Positions 1 through 18,739 of a stretch of DNA of 64,000 bases are shown here, piece after piece. The notes under the pieces are model-generated. The model saw only the letters and a program-made list of their open reading frames with translations. It had not been told where the DNA came from and searched no databases. The position numbers and the translations under genes were made by a program. Numbering within the stretch: the first letter of the stretch is position 1; the number at the start of each line of letters is the position of its first letter. This stretch comes from Sebastes aleutianus. Taxonomy: Eukaryota > Chordata > Actinopteri > Perciformes > Sebastidae. Location: the NCBI GenBank assembly GCA_916700875.1, contig CAKAKS010000031.1:7704977-7768976 (forward strand), read 5' to 3'.

Positions 1-509
1 GCGCTGCCGGGGCAGTGCGGCGGAACACGTTCCACGGTTACCATCACTACCCTTTAAACTTGCATCTTACATTCCAAACTGTTTTCACCACGTGTCCATA
101 AACCACACATGCTTTGTTTCCTTCTCAACATCTGGAGCTCACTAACATCTGCCCTTGTTTCAGAGGATGCTAACGTTAGCATAGCTAGCTTCACTTATCT
201 CTGAATAAAAATGTCCCCACAGCGTTAACACACTGAAGAAACACTGACAGTATAGTTTAAAATCATAGTCTCATTATGATGTTGATGTTTTAGTTTATAG
301 CTGCTTGTTTTAATGGTTGAGGAGGGGACACACCGAGCTTTAGTAGGTAGCATCGGCTAACGTTAGCTAGCAGCCATTGTTTAAGGTTAGCACAGTGCAG
401 CTGTTCACACCTCCACTGATCTAATGTGCTATATTCAGCTTAAGTCTTAATAAATGCAACATGCTTTTATTATTATGAGCTTAGGCTGAGTTAAAGTGAT
501 AGTGTTTTG
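1..509 (+). promoter_or_regulatory. Putative 5' flank or first noncoding exon of coro1c
   Basis: The first 40 bases are GC- and CpG-rich, then the sequence turns AT-rich with several GCTAAC/GTTAGC motifs that often occur near fish promoters. The first coding exon of coro1c has a clear splice acceptor just before its ATG at 5467, so an upstream noncoding exon must exist. This edge is the best place for it, but no donor could be fixed. It could equally be the promoter of a gene to the left. No coding signal seen. Confidence 0.3.
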
Positions 510-560
510 TTTATTTGTTTATTTATTTATTTTGCACAATTTAAGACTATACAACATAAC

Positions 561-608
561 AAAATAAATAGAGATAAGAGACAATTGTCTCTTATCTCTA
601 TTTATTTT
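561..608. repeat. Perfect 48-bp palindrome
   Basis: Two 24-base arms are exact reverse complements meeting between 584 and 585 at CAA/TTG with no loop. It lies inside the repeat copy at 510-960 and is absent from the sister copy at 1512-1830. Confidence 0.85.
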
Positions 609-627
609 ATCTCATATTTCTTTATTT

Positions 628-685
628 TAGTCATATTATTTCTTTATTTTAATCTTAAGATTAAAATAAAGAAATAATATGACTA
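628..685. repeat. Perfect 58-bp palindrome
   Basis: Two 29-base arms are exact reverse complements meeting between 656 and 657 (CTT/AAG) with no spacer. It is 19 bases from the palindrome at 561-608. The sister repeat copy at 1512-1830 lacks it. Confidence 0.85.
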
Positions 686-1511
686 CATAATAGTGATAAA
701 CAATTAGGACAAGACATGTATAATAATAACAATACAGTAAATATATAAAAAAAAGACAAGTGTGTGTGTGTTGCGTGGAAGTGTATGGTTAGTGTTTGTG
801 AGGAGGATATTGATTTAAATATATATAAAGACTTCTGGGCAATCATAACCAAACAACATTGTGAGTGGAAAAAAAAAACATAAAAACGGATACATGGACA
901 ACATGGGGAACAGCAATTACAAGACAGCATTAAATGACCCTTTAGGCGACTTTTGAAACATTTGACAGATGAACAGTTTTTTGATAGATGTGAAAAGCTA
1001 CTCTATAATTTGCTTCCCCTAAATCTTATCGAAAATTGACCTCTAGTGATAGAGATAGCGTCTTTTGTTGTGTCCACCCATTTAGTCCAGACAGAGGGAG
1101 GCCAGACTCCTGCAGGGCTACATCTTTATTTATATCAGATACATTCTTATACTCCAGGATAATAATAATATCATAGCACTAGTCTGTAACTGCTGAAACA
1201 AGGCAGTCCACCACCCTGATCCCCAGTAATACCCTGTGGTTGGGTGGTGATATGGTGGTAAAGAGCAGCACGTTGTGATGTGTGGCATCAACTGAAGCCT
1301 GCAGGGGCTGAATGAAGCAGCTCATTTAGTCAGATGCATATTTGGAGTGAGTGTAGCGGCTCCTTGAAATGAGCTCTAATATTGGCTCAAGGAACACGCT
1401 GTTCTGGTTTGCCGTAAACTGTAGTCCTGTGCTGTCCAGGCATTGATTCATAAAAAGGGTCTAGTAATCTACCTTTAAACTGTTAATTTCTCTCATAAAT
1501 GATAATAGTTA

Positions 1512-1830
1512 CAGATGTTTTGTTTATTTGTTTTGCACAATTTAAGACGATACAATATAACAAAAAAAATAAATGAATAATATACAGTAACAATACAATA
1601 CAGTAAATATATCAAAAAAAGATAAGTGTGTGTGTGTTGCGTGGAAGTGTATGGTTAGTGTTTGTGAGGATATTGATTTAAATATCTATAATGACTTCTG
1701 GGCAATCGTAACCAAACAACATTGTGAGTGGGAAAAAATAAAAAACATGAATTCAGATACATGGACAACATGGGGAAAAGCAATTACAAAACAGCAATTA
1801 AATGACCCTTTAAGCGACTCTTGAAACATT
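1512..1830. repeat. LINE-like repeat fragment, copy 2
   Basis: Direct repeat of parts of 510-960 without the palindromes. The short open frame within it is part of the repeat and is not a gene. The 550 bases between the two copies show no feature I recognise. Confidence 0.55.
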
Positions 1831-2061
1831 GCATGAATGTGTTTGTGCTACATGTACAGTATTGGTATGCTCTGTCTGTATATGTGGGAAGAGGATGCCG
1901 TCTAAGATTTGAAGAAGTCCATATGAGAAGATGAAGTTTTCTCACAGAATTTGGCAGTTATGTTGATTGAAGTTTTATGGTTAGTTCCCATTTTTTTACA
2001 CTGTTTTTTGCAACAGTATTTTTTAATGTTTATTTTGAAAACACCATAACGTTGTCTAATT

Positions 2062-2946
2062 TAGAGCTGCAACGATTAATCGATTAGTTGTCAGCTATTA
2101 AATTAATCACCTACTATTTTGATAATCGATTAATCGGTGTGAGTCATTTCTTCAAGAAAAGAGAGTCAAAATTCTCTGATTTCAGCTCCTTAAATGTGAA
2201 TATTTTCTTTCGTAACTCCTCTTTGACAGTAAACTGAATATCTTTGAGTTGTGGACAAAACAAGTAGGGATGCATCGATACGACTTTTTCAGTACTGATA
2301 CCGATAGCGATAGCTGGGCTTTGGGCATCGGCTGATACCGAGTACCGATCTGATACCAGTGATTAATTAATAAGCTGTATGCCTCACTGTGTGGAAGAGA
2401 CTGGGATCATTCTTTTATGTGTAAGGCAACATCAGGCTTGACTTAAACATCGCTTTACTAACTTTGTAAAAAAGATTTGACCAACAAATACATAGATATA
2501 CATTTATTTAATTGTTATTCATTATTTAAATAATAAAATCGTAAACCAGCAACTTGGTGAAAAATCTTCAAAATTGACAAGAATTACAATTCAAATATAT
2601 ACTTCTATTAATGCAGCAACACATCGGTCAAAACTTTGGACAAAAACACATTAGAAAAAAATTCAGTATATAATGTATATAGTATATAATCATAAGATTA
2701 CAGTTAATAGATCGTCCCCATTGTCACCGATACTCGATCCAGCTATTTGAGTCAGTATCAGCCCGATATCCAATCCAGTATGGGTATCGGTGCATCCCTA
2801 AAAACAAGACATTTGAGGAGGACGTCATCTTGGGCTTTGGGAAACGACATTTTTCACCATTTTCTGACATTTTATAGATCAAACAACTAATGGATTAATC
2901 AAGAGAATATCAACAGATTAATCTCAATAAAAAATAACCGCCCTAA
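2062..2946. mobile_element. hAT-type MITE hosting a nested hAT
   Basis: The outer element begins TAGAGCTGCAACGATTAAT and ends CCGCCCTA, matching the abundant fish MITE with CGATTAATCGATTAG-like arms. Flanks GTCTAATT and ATCTAAAT agree at 6 of 8 positions, fitting a decayed 8-bp hAT target duplication. A second element at 2265-2800 interrupts it. Related fragments lie at 11631-11985, 15257-15296 and 46014-46280. Confidence 0.75.
2265..2800. mobile_element. Nested nonautonomous hAT element
   Basis: It starts TAGGGATGCATCGATAC and ends GGTATCGGTGCATCCCTA, giving terminal inverted repeats that fit the hAT pattern. The flanking 8-mers AAAACAAG at 2257-2264 and 2801-2808 are identical, the 8-bp target duplication of hAT transposition. 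No transposase frame is present, so it is nonautonomous. Confidence 0.92.
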
Positions 2947-3136
2947 TCTAAATACTCATTTGACTCCATAGTCTACACATTAACCATGCAAGTATCATAA
3001 ATCAACTCTGTGTAAGAAAAATAAATATGTAGTGTCAATCAATCACAGTCAGTACACACCCTGTCCTGAGAGGAGATCTAATCAGGCCAAATAATTGAAA
3101 ACACCTGTGTGGGTGTATAATTGGTGTGTAGGGGCT

Positions 3137-3496
3137 TTAAAGGAACAGTGCATAGCAATTAGAGGAATCTATATGCAGAAATGGGAATATAATGTTAATA
3201 AGTGTGCTTTCTGTAGTGTATAATCACCTAAAAATAAGAATCGTGTTTTTGTTACCTTAGATTGAGCTGTTTATATCTACATACGGAGCGGGTCCTCTTC
3301 ACGGAATCGGCCGCCATGTTCTACAGTAGCCCAGAACGGACAAACCAAACACTGACTCTAGATGGGCACATTCGAATTTTAACGTTTTTGTGTTGGCCAC
3401 CGTGGTTCTCCTACATGCTTGGCACACGGGTTTCAGTTGGTTGTAATCTGCTACCTCACCGCTATGCCACCAAATCCAACAAACTGGCCCTTTTAA
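3137..3496 (+). mobile_element. TTAA-flanked MITE (AGGAACAGTGTG family), short copy
   Basis: Begins TTAAAGGAACAGTG and ends near CCTTTTAA. The inside holds the block GAGCGGGTCCTCTTCAC and CAGTAGCCCAGAACGGAC shared with copies at 15978-16486, 20991-21811, 25239-26214 and 34288-34671. This copy is internally deleted (360 bases). The TTAA flank resembles piggyBac-type targets, but the superfamily is unproven. From 3497 to 5466 I see only AT-rich intron-like sequence. Confidence 0.75.
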
Positions 3497-5409
3497 GGCT
3501 TTAATCTTATTTTGCTGATTTCAGATTGTTGGTTATTTTTTTGTATTTATACATTTTAACTGTCCTAATCATCATTTAAAGTACAAAAAAGTACACCAAA
3601 ATTATACAAAAAAACATTTATTAAAAATATGGGTACTTGGGTCTGCTTAAAATAAACAACAAAGCTATTTTAATATGACAGTTTTAAATCAGAGATAATA
3701 TTTGATTGTGCTGATGCAAGATCTGTTCAGTCCTTTGCAAAGCTGTAAAATATGACTCAGTGATGCTGAGGAAGATTTTGGAAAAATCCATGTTTCTTTA
3801 TCAGATCAAAAAGGCTGTGATTCAGCTTTTCCATTTTCATAATCCATGACTGAATGTGAAGAAGCAGGTGGTTTGGTGTGATGACAGACTTGTGGTTTGA
3901 TAACTGGAGAAAAATCCTGCAGCCTGTGTAACGGCTCAGTATGTTGCTTCAGACTGGCAGCTTAATTACCGCCCTGAGACACTATATTTTCCGCATAATT
4001 ACACAGCAAAACATGCCACTAAACTGATGGAAAATCTCCCTCAGGTATCAAAGATAGTTTTTTGGAATAAGACAATGAATTTTTAGGAGAATCCCCATCG
4101 TGTTTGGTTTTCAGGTTTTGGCTGCAATCAGATCTAACCGTTTCCAAAGTTGTCAAAATGCAAACGGTGGAATTTGCTGTGAAAACAACTGTTTAGTCTC
4201 AATGAATGAAGCTGGAGGCAGAAATGGGAGTTAAAGAAGAAACAGGAAGAGGTGAATATGCTTGAGGGTGCACTGAGCCACAATGTGATCATTAAATGCC
4301 GATCAACAGTAGAGATCATTTCCAGAATCGTGGAGCAGCAAAAGGCCATGTGGTAAAAATAAATCATCCCTGCGGCCGTTTTTCATAAATCCATACCTTT
4401 TTACTGCAACCACACTAGAAAACCCTAAAATAGTAGCTTTATGTCTTCCCCGATTTCATGAAATAGCAATTCTGTCTTCTTACTACTTAAACTTTGTTCT
4501 ATTTTCTGTTAGTTACACAAGAAATTATGCCATTCTTAATTAACCTACATTTCCTGTAGAAAGGAAGTGGCTTGCTTTTTAAAGACCAAGAAGAGTCGCA
4601 TGATTGTGATTTTTGCTGTATAATAAGAAACTGCCGGGCTTCAAATTTGCATTCTGCAGTATGTTGCAGAAGTGGAGCTAATTTAACTTTCTGAGGCGTC
4701 ATCAGGTAGCCGAAATATTAATGACCACTAAATTTGTGCCGTCATGTAGTCGCAGTAAAATGAGCATAAGTGTTCTCCTGTTTAAACGACATCCACACAC
4801 TGAAATAATGAAATACACAGTACATGAATTTAACCAGATGTCCATTTTTTAACTTGACTTACTGTAGGCTACTATCTCTGCTTGTGTTTCTATAATGTTC
4901 TTGTTAATGGCAGAACAGTACAATCGCAGATATACATTTTTCTCATCATATGTTGATACCCAAAAAAATGCAATTGACATTGCTTTACGGTTGTGTCTTG
5001 AGATAACTTCTGTCATGATTTAACGCTATATAAAAATGTATTTAATGTAGTTTAATTTAATTCTTCCTGCCTACTAGTCAACAACATTTTGCTGAACTTT
5101 CGGTCTCACACACTGAGATAAGGAGGTAAACACAGCTGGAGAAAAAATGTGTCTCATGTATAGTTTACCTCAAATATTTGCCAGTAGGTAGAGCTGATCT
5201 GTTTCCTTTGCATGCACAGGAACAAACTCACAGTCCCAGTTAATATACATAATCTCAGATCAGACAGACTGTGCTGGCAGTTAACCAAACCCAAAGGTTT
5301 TTCTCGGCAATGCTGACAGAAGGATGATCAGTTTCAGATTTTATAGGATCAGCTTCTGTGTTGAAAATGGCCACTTTCTGTAGTGTTTCTACATTTTATT
5401 TTATGTTAG

Positions 5410-14261
<8,852 letters not shown>

Positions 14262-14474
14262 GGCGCAGCCCCCCCCACCCCCCTCCCGGGACTGCTCGTC
14301 TTTTTTTTTGTGTGTGGAGAGGAATGGAACGGACGGGGTCAGCCACGGCTAAATTCTCCAGATTCGACTTCATTGAGCTTGGCGTCGTCCCCGTGATGAG
14401 ACCAAGCCCTACATTCCAAGACAAACTTTATTTTTTTCCTCATCAAGTCTCCAGTTTCACACCAGTCTCGCCCC

Positions 14475-14512
<38 letters not shown>

Positions 14513-15150
14513 AGGAAAAACTCTCGCAGCTCATGTACACGTTTGAAGAAAAGACATTTTTGTTGAAGGAAAAGTCTTAATTTTTGTTTTTTTGTTTTTC
14601 AAATTGTGGTAAAACATTCTCATGTGAAGTTTGTACTTACTACTCAAAAACTGTATGTAGCATCAGTATTTCCATTGTTATTTTTTTGTGTTGCCAAATA
14701 TGAATCGTGTGCGGTTTCATGCACTGCTTTTACATTTATTTTCTCTCCTGTTGTACATTCCAGTCACGACCTGGTAGATTGATTTAGTCAAGCTGGATAT
14801 TTTTTAAACAATAGCTGTTGAACTCTTTTTCCTCTCGTCAGTTTGCTCATTGATAACCATCAGATTTATGAATGTGGAAGAATTCCTTTTAAAGCGTTTT
14901 GTTCCTGTTCTTCTGGGCTTGAAATTTAACATTGGGTTTTATTGGGGAGGGGTGGGGGGGGGGATGCATCTCTCTGGTGTAAATGTTGTGCAAAATGTAG
15001 TGGTGCCTCTTGTCACTGTTAAGGGTCAAACTGAAGTCGCCCTCTCCAGTGCATATTCGGTGTTGGGAAGGGACCACTCACCCAGCTTGTGTTTCACTGA
15101 ACCCCTGACAAACAGTTCTGTGCACATAATAAAGATTTTACACATGAGAA
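14262..15150 (+). other. coro1c: coro1c 3' UTR with polyadenylation signal
   Basis: Noncoding sequence after the coro1c stop, with AATAAA at 15128-15133 followed by a T-rich stretch. This gives a 3' UTR of about 0.9 kb. It holds a CA repeat and a G run near 14955. Confidence 0.65.
14476..14512. repeat. CA dinucleotide microsatellite
   Basis: Uninterrupted CA run in the coro1c 3' UTR. Confidence 0.97.
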
Positions 15151-15565
15151 CCTCTATTTTCTTTCCCCTTTTCTTTATATTTGTTTGGCTTTTATCAATC
15201 TCTATCCCTGCAGGTCTAGTGTAGGGCTTGTTGTGTGTCAGCAGGAGTTGATTCATTTTTTGTCAATCGATTAATCAACTAATCGTTTCAGCTCTAACTC
15301 ACCCCTCAGTCCCAAAGCATACCAATCTGTTTAGTTAACTGTTAGCTTCTTTTCCTGCCTGATGGTGGTGCTAAAGCTGCATGAGGTCATTCAAATGGAA
15401 AACACTGGCTCCTCTGCTGTGACAAATGTATTTTTTTATTTTAGGGTGAGGTCTATTTCAGTCTATATGAGATATTCTGACAGTTTAATATTATTTATTT
15501 CCATTACCTCACATTCCCAGATGTTTTATTCAATAACAAAAGAAGAGGGCTTCACTACACAATGG

Positions 15566-15896
15566 TAGGGCTGGACAATTAATCGAAATTTTATCAAAAT
15601 CACAATATGGCCTACTGCAATTTTCAAATCACAGGATGAGTAGGAAATGAATATTTTTTAAGGGCGTGTGTCAAAATACCATTTTAAATTAAATATTGTG
15701 GTGCTGCAGAGATGTCCTGGCCTACATATCATATTGTACAGTCTTAAGAAAATATCTGTGTATCGGTACAGATCCCTGCAAAAATTCACATCATAATCAT
15801 TTTAACATGTTTTTCAATGAAAATAAGAATAATGATGTAAAAATGATCTGTATTATCAGTCAAAATAATTATTTTTTTCAGAATCGTGCAGCCCTG
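15566..15896. mobile_element. Nonautonomous hAT element
   Basis: Starts TAGGGCTGGACAATTAATCG and ends GAATCGTGCAGCCCTG. Flanks CACAATGG (15558-15565) and CACGATGG (15897-15904) match at 7 of 8 positions, a near-intact target duplication. Its right half and right flank recur near 18170-18400. Confidence 0.85.
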
Positions 15897-15990
15897 CACG
15901 ATGGTCTAAAAGACTTTTCCCCACTCATCCAGGAATTCAATTATGATGAGGGGAATTTGTTTAATGTATTAATTTGGCTTGGGATCTATT
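15690..15990. repeat. Segmental duplication block B, copy 1
   Basis: Directly repeated at about 18170-18470. The block joins the right half of the hAT element at 15566-15896 to about 95 bases of its flank, including ATGG-CTAAAAGACTTTTC and a TTAATGTATTAATTTG end. Homology starts inside the hAT. Confidence 0.8.
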
Positions 15991-16486
15991 GGCAGAAATA
16001 GAATATGATATGATATATGATATACTTACTTAAGAAATCAATCATTTGACACAAAAATGGTTCGCCAGAGTCCAACATCAGAACTGCGTCCATAGCAACG
16101 GTCTGTTAAAAAGAAATAACAGACCATAGAACGCCGTGATTGACCAACCAGAATCGAGTATTCAACAAAGCCTTGTAATATAATATTCATAACTATGTTT
16201 TCTTTAGTGTATAATCACCTAAAAATAAGTATTATTGTGTTTCCATTACCTTAGAATGAGCCGTTTATAGCTACATAGGGAGCGGGTCCTCTCCACAGAG
16301 CCAGCCACCATGTTTCTACAGTAGCCCAGAACGGACAAACCAAACACTGGCTCTAGATAAGGCCATTCGCCGTTTTTGCGTCGGCCGCCGTAGTTGTCCT
16401 ACACGCTCGGCACCCGGAAGTTCAGTTAGTTGCAATCTGCAACCTCACCACCAGATGCCGCCAGATCCTACACACTGCTCCTTTAA
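15978..16486 (+). mobile_element. TTAA-flanked MITE, 5' truncated
   Basis: Begins at GGGATCTATTGGCAGAAAT, lacking the TTAAAGGAACAG end, and runs to CTACACACTGCTCCTTTAA. It belongs to the family at 20991-21811. Sequence from 16487 to about 17520 has no recognisable gene or repeat apart from short ATC and TGAT runs. Confidence 0.75.
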
Positions 16487-17520
16487 AGGCCCTGAGTTCA
16501 AATAAATACATGACATTTTCCTGAAGATAAAAATGCACTAAAGGTCCCCATTTTGCCAAAAAACAATATTGAGGACATGACTTCTGTAACTTCACTAGTA
16601 GCTAGGGTCCCGTATATAATATAGTCTCCATCACATGTACATGAAATACTTTGATTAAAAGACATCATCATCATCATCATCACATTAAAACTTGAACCAG
16701 CAAACATAGAGTATTGATTGATTGATTTGTTTATTTGGTGACAAGCCCACATGAGCTTACACGACACTGGACAACAACTAGGATGGCCACATGACCAGTC
16801 ACAACAGACAGTTCCACAAATGCAGAAGTTTACCTTCGTGTCACTTTTTTATTTTCTAAACCCTCAACAGTTTGTTTTTTACAACCACATCTCGGTATGA
16901 CTCAGTACAGGAAGTGGCAGTTATGATTTCTACACTAACAGACCATTTCCGTTTTCTTACAGGGTACAAGTGTGAGTCTGAGCAAGCCTTGTATTTTGAC
17001 TGTTGTTACATTTTAGTCTTTAAAGCCACGGCACCACACTTCAAATCCATTCATTACATGGACTCTCTGATTTTTTTGCGTATTTTACTCCTGCGTGTAT
17101 CACACTTGACATGATGCCCTCACATAGTTGATGGTTTCTCGTTATCTGTGCCTTGAAGTTCCGGAGCCTTTTACCCACATGACACTAATCTTAGACGAGT
17201 CATCAGAAGAAGACATGCGAGAAACATCTACAGATCTACAGATCTGAGCACTTCCCGCTACTTTATATAAAGTAGTGGTCAGAACATCAGGACATGCAGA
17301 GCTCTTCTCAACTTCCAACTTTGAGGTAAGACATCTAATCTTCCTCCAATGAATAGATAGATCATAAAATATGTTAGCTGAGGCGATAAAAAGAAGCTTC
17401 TGATACATCTGACTTCCTTGTTGATGCAAGCTCAAAGCTGTGCGTTTCTAAGGGAAGTGTGTCTGTATCTGACTTTTCAGAAATGGTAGTATAGAGCCGG
17501 TTTAAAAAAAAAAAGTGTGA

Positions 17521-17655
17521 ACATTTCCTGTTTCTTCTATCAAGCAGTGCTACAGTCAGAGCTCCGAGGATGTTCTCGCAGAGAGGCTGAAATGAGCTGA
17601 ACTTCTATCAGATTTGATCCTCTCACGTCCATCCCTCTGTCTCACCAGCAGCAAG
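17521..17655 (+). other. selplg: Putative noncoding first exon of selplg
   Basis: A stretch ending ACCAGCAGCAAG is followed by a strong donor, GTAAGA. The next good acceptor on this strand precedes the selplg coding exon at 18732. Mammalian SELPLG likewise has a noncoding first exon and one coding exon. The 5' limit is a guess. Confidence 0.45.
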
Positions 17656-17754
17656 GTAAGAAACCCACCGGTTTCTCTAAAAATCTTTGTTCTGGATATG
17701 TGTTTCTGCTTTTGTGAACCACTGTTTCCTTTCACGTAATGGTGTTGGATACAG

Positions 17755-18010
17755 TTTACTATACCTGCTCTCTAAAAATGCTATCTTCTATGAGATAAAT
17801 CAACCTCCTTTGTGAGAGAATCCTGTTCTTTACGTCATACCTTAAATATTCTGAACTTTGACAACATTTCAAGAGTAACAGAACGACTGATTTTGAAACC
17901 TTTGCTGCATTTTTCATATGGAAAAGCTTTATATGTGTTTTATAAGAACGTTTCAGGTTTACTCTAAAATGCAGTCGTTGTGTGTTTTTTCTTGTGTAAG
18001 TGTAGCAATG
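17755..18010. repeat. Segmental duplication block A, copy 1
   Basis: Direct repeat of 18473-18715. Shared words include TGCTCTCTAAAAAT, CGTCATACCTTAAATATTC and TTTGAAACCTTTGCTGCAT. It lies in the selplg first intron. Confidence 0.85.
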
Positions 18011-18169
18011 GGTGTGGTGAAAGACGCATGACCGTTTCATCATAAGATGTCACTAGCAGACACATGACACATTGATTTTTTCCCCCCATGTGTGTGTGTG
18101 TCTTTTTTACTACAGCTGTTTAGTAGTTTCCATAACCAACCTCTTGCATTGCATCCTGCAAATATAATA

Positions 18170-18470
18170 AATATTGTGGTGCTGCAGAGATGTCCTAGCC
18201 TACATACATCATATTCTACAGATATAAGAAAACATCTTTGTTCGGTACAGATCCCCGCAAAAATCACACCATAATCATTTGATCTGTTTATAAAATGGAA
18301 AATAAGAATAATGATGTAATCATGTCGCAATTGCAATATCAGTCAAAATAATAATTACATATTTTTTCAAAATTGAGCAGCATTGTACACGATGGGCCAA
18401 AAGACTTTTCTCCACTCAACCAGGAATTAAATTATGACGAGGAAAATTGTTTAATGTATTAATTTGATAA
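18170..18470. repeat. Segmental duplication block B, copy 2
   Basis: Copy of 15690-15990. It contains only the right part of the hAT element found whole at 15566-15896, together with the same right flank (CACGATGG). It directly abuts block A copy 2. Confidence 0.8.
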
Positions 18471-18472
18471 CG

Positions 18473-18715
18473 TTTACTAACTGCTCTCTAAAAATTATAT
18501 CTTCTATTAGATAAATCAACCTTCTTTATGAGAAGATCCTTCATGGTCTACGTCATACCTTAAATATTCAGAACTTTGACAACATTTCAAGAGTTACAGA
18601 ACGTCTGATTTTGAAACCTTTGCTGCATGTGACACCTTTTTATTATGGAAAAACTTTAAATGTGGTTTATAAGAAAGTTTCAGATTTACTCTAAAATGCA
18701 GTAGTTGTGTGAATC
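18473..18715. repeat. Segmental duplication block A, copy 2
   Basis: Copy of 17755-18010 that ends about 16 bases before the splice acceptor of the selplg coding exon. The duplication therefore supplies the distal part of that acceptor region, including branch-point candidates. Confidence 0.85.
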
Positions 18716-18739
18716 TTTTCTGTCATTTCAGAAACAACA

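Larger units (their letters stand above)
510..960. repeat. LINE-like repeat fragment, copy 1
   Basis: This shares about 300 bases with 1512-1830 in direct orientation: a TTTGCACAATTTAAGAC block, a GTGTGTGTTGCGTGGAAG block and a block ending in AATGACCCTTTA. Short broken reading frames and an AT-rich end suggest decayed retroelement 3' sequence. Copy 1 differs by containing the two palindromes at 561-608 and 628-685. The family was not identified. Confidence 0.55.
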
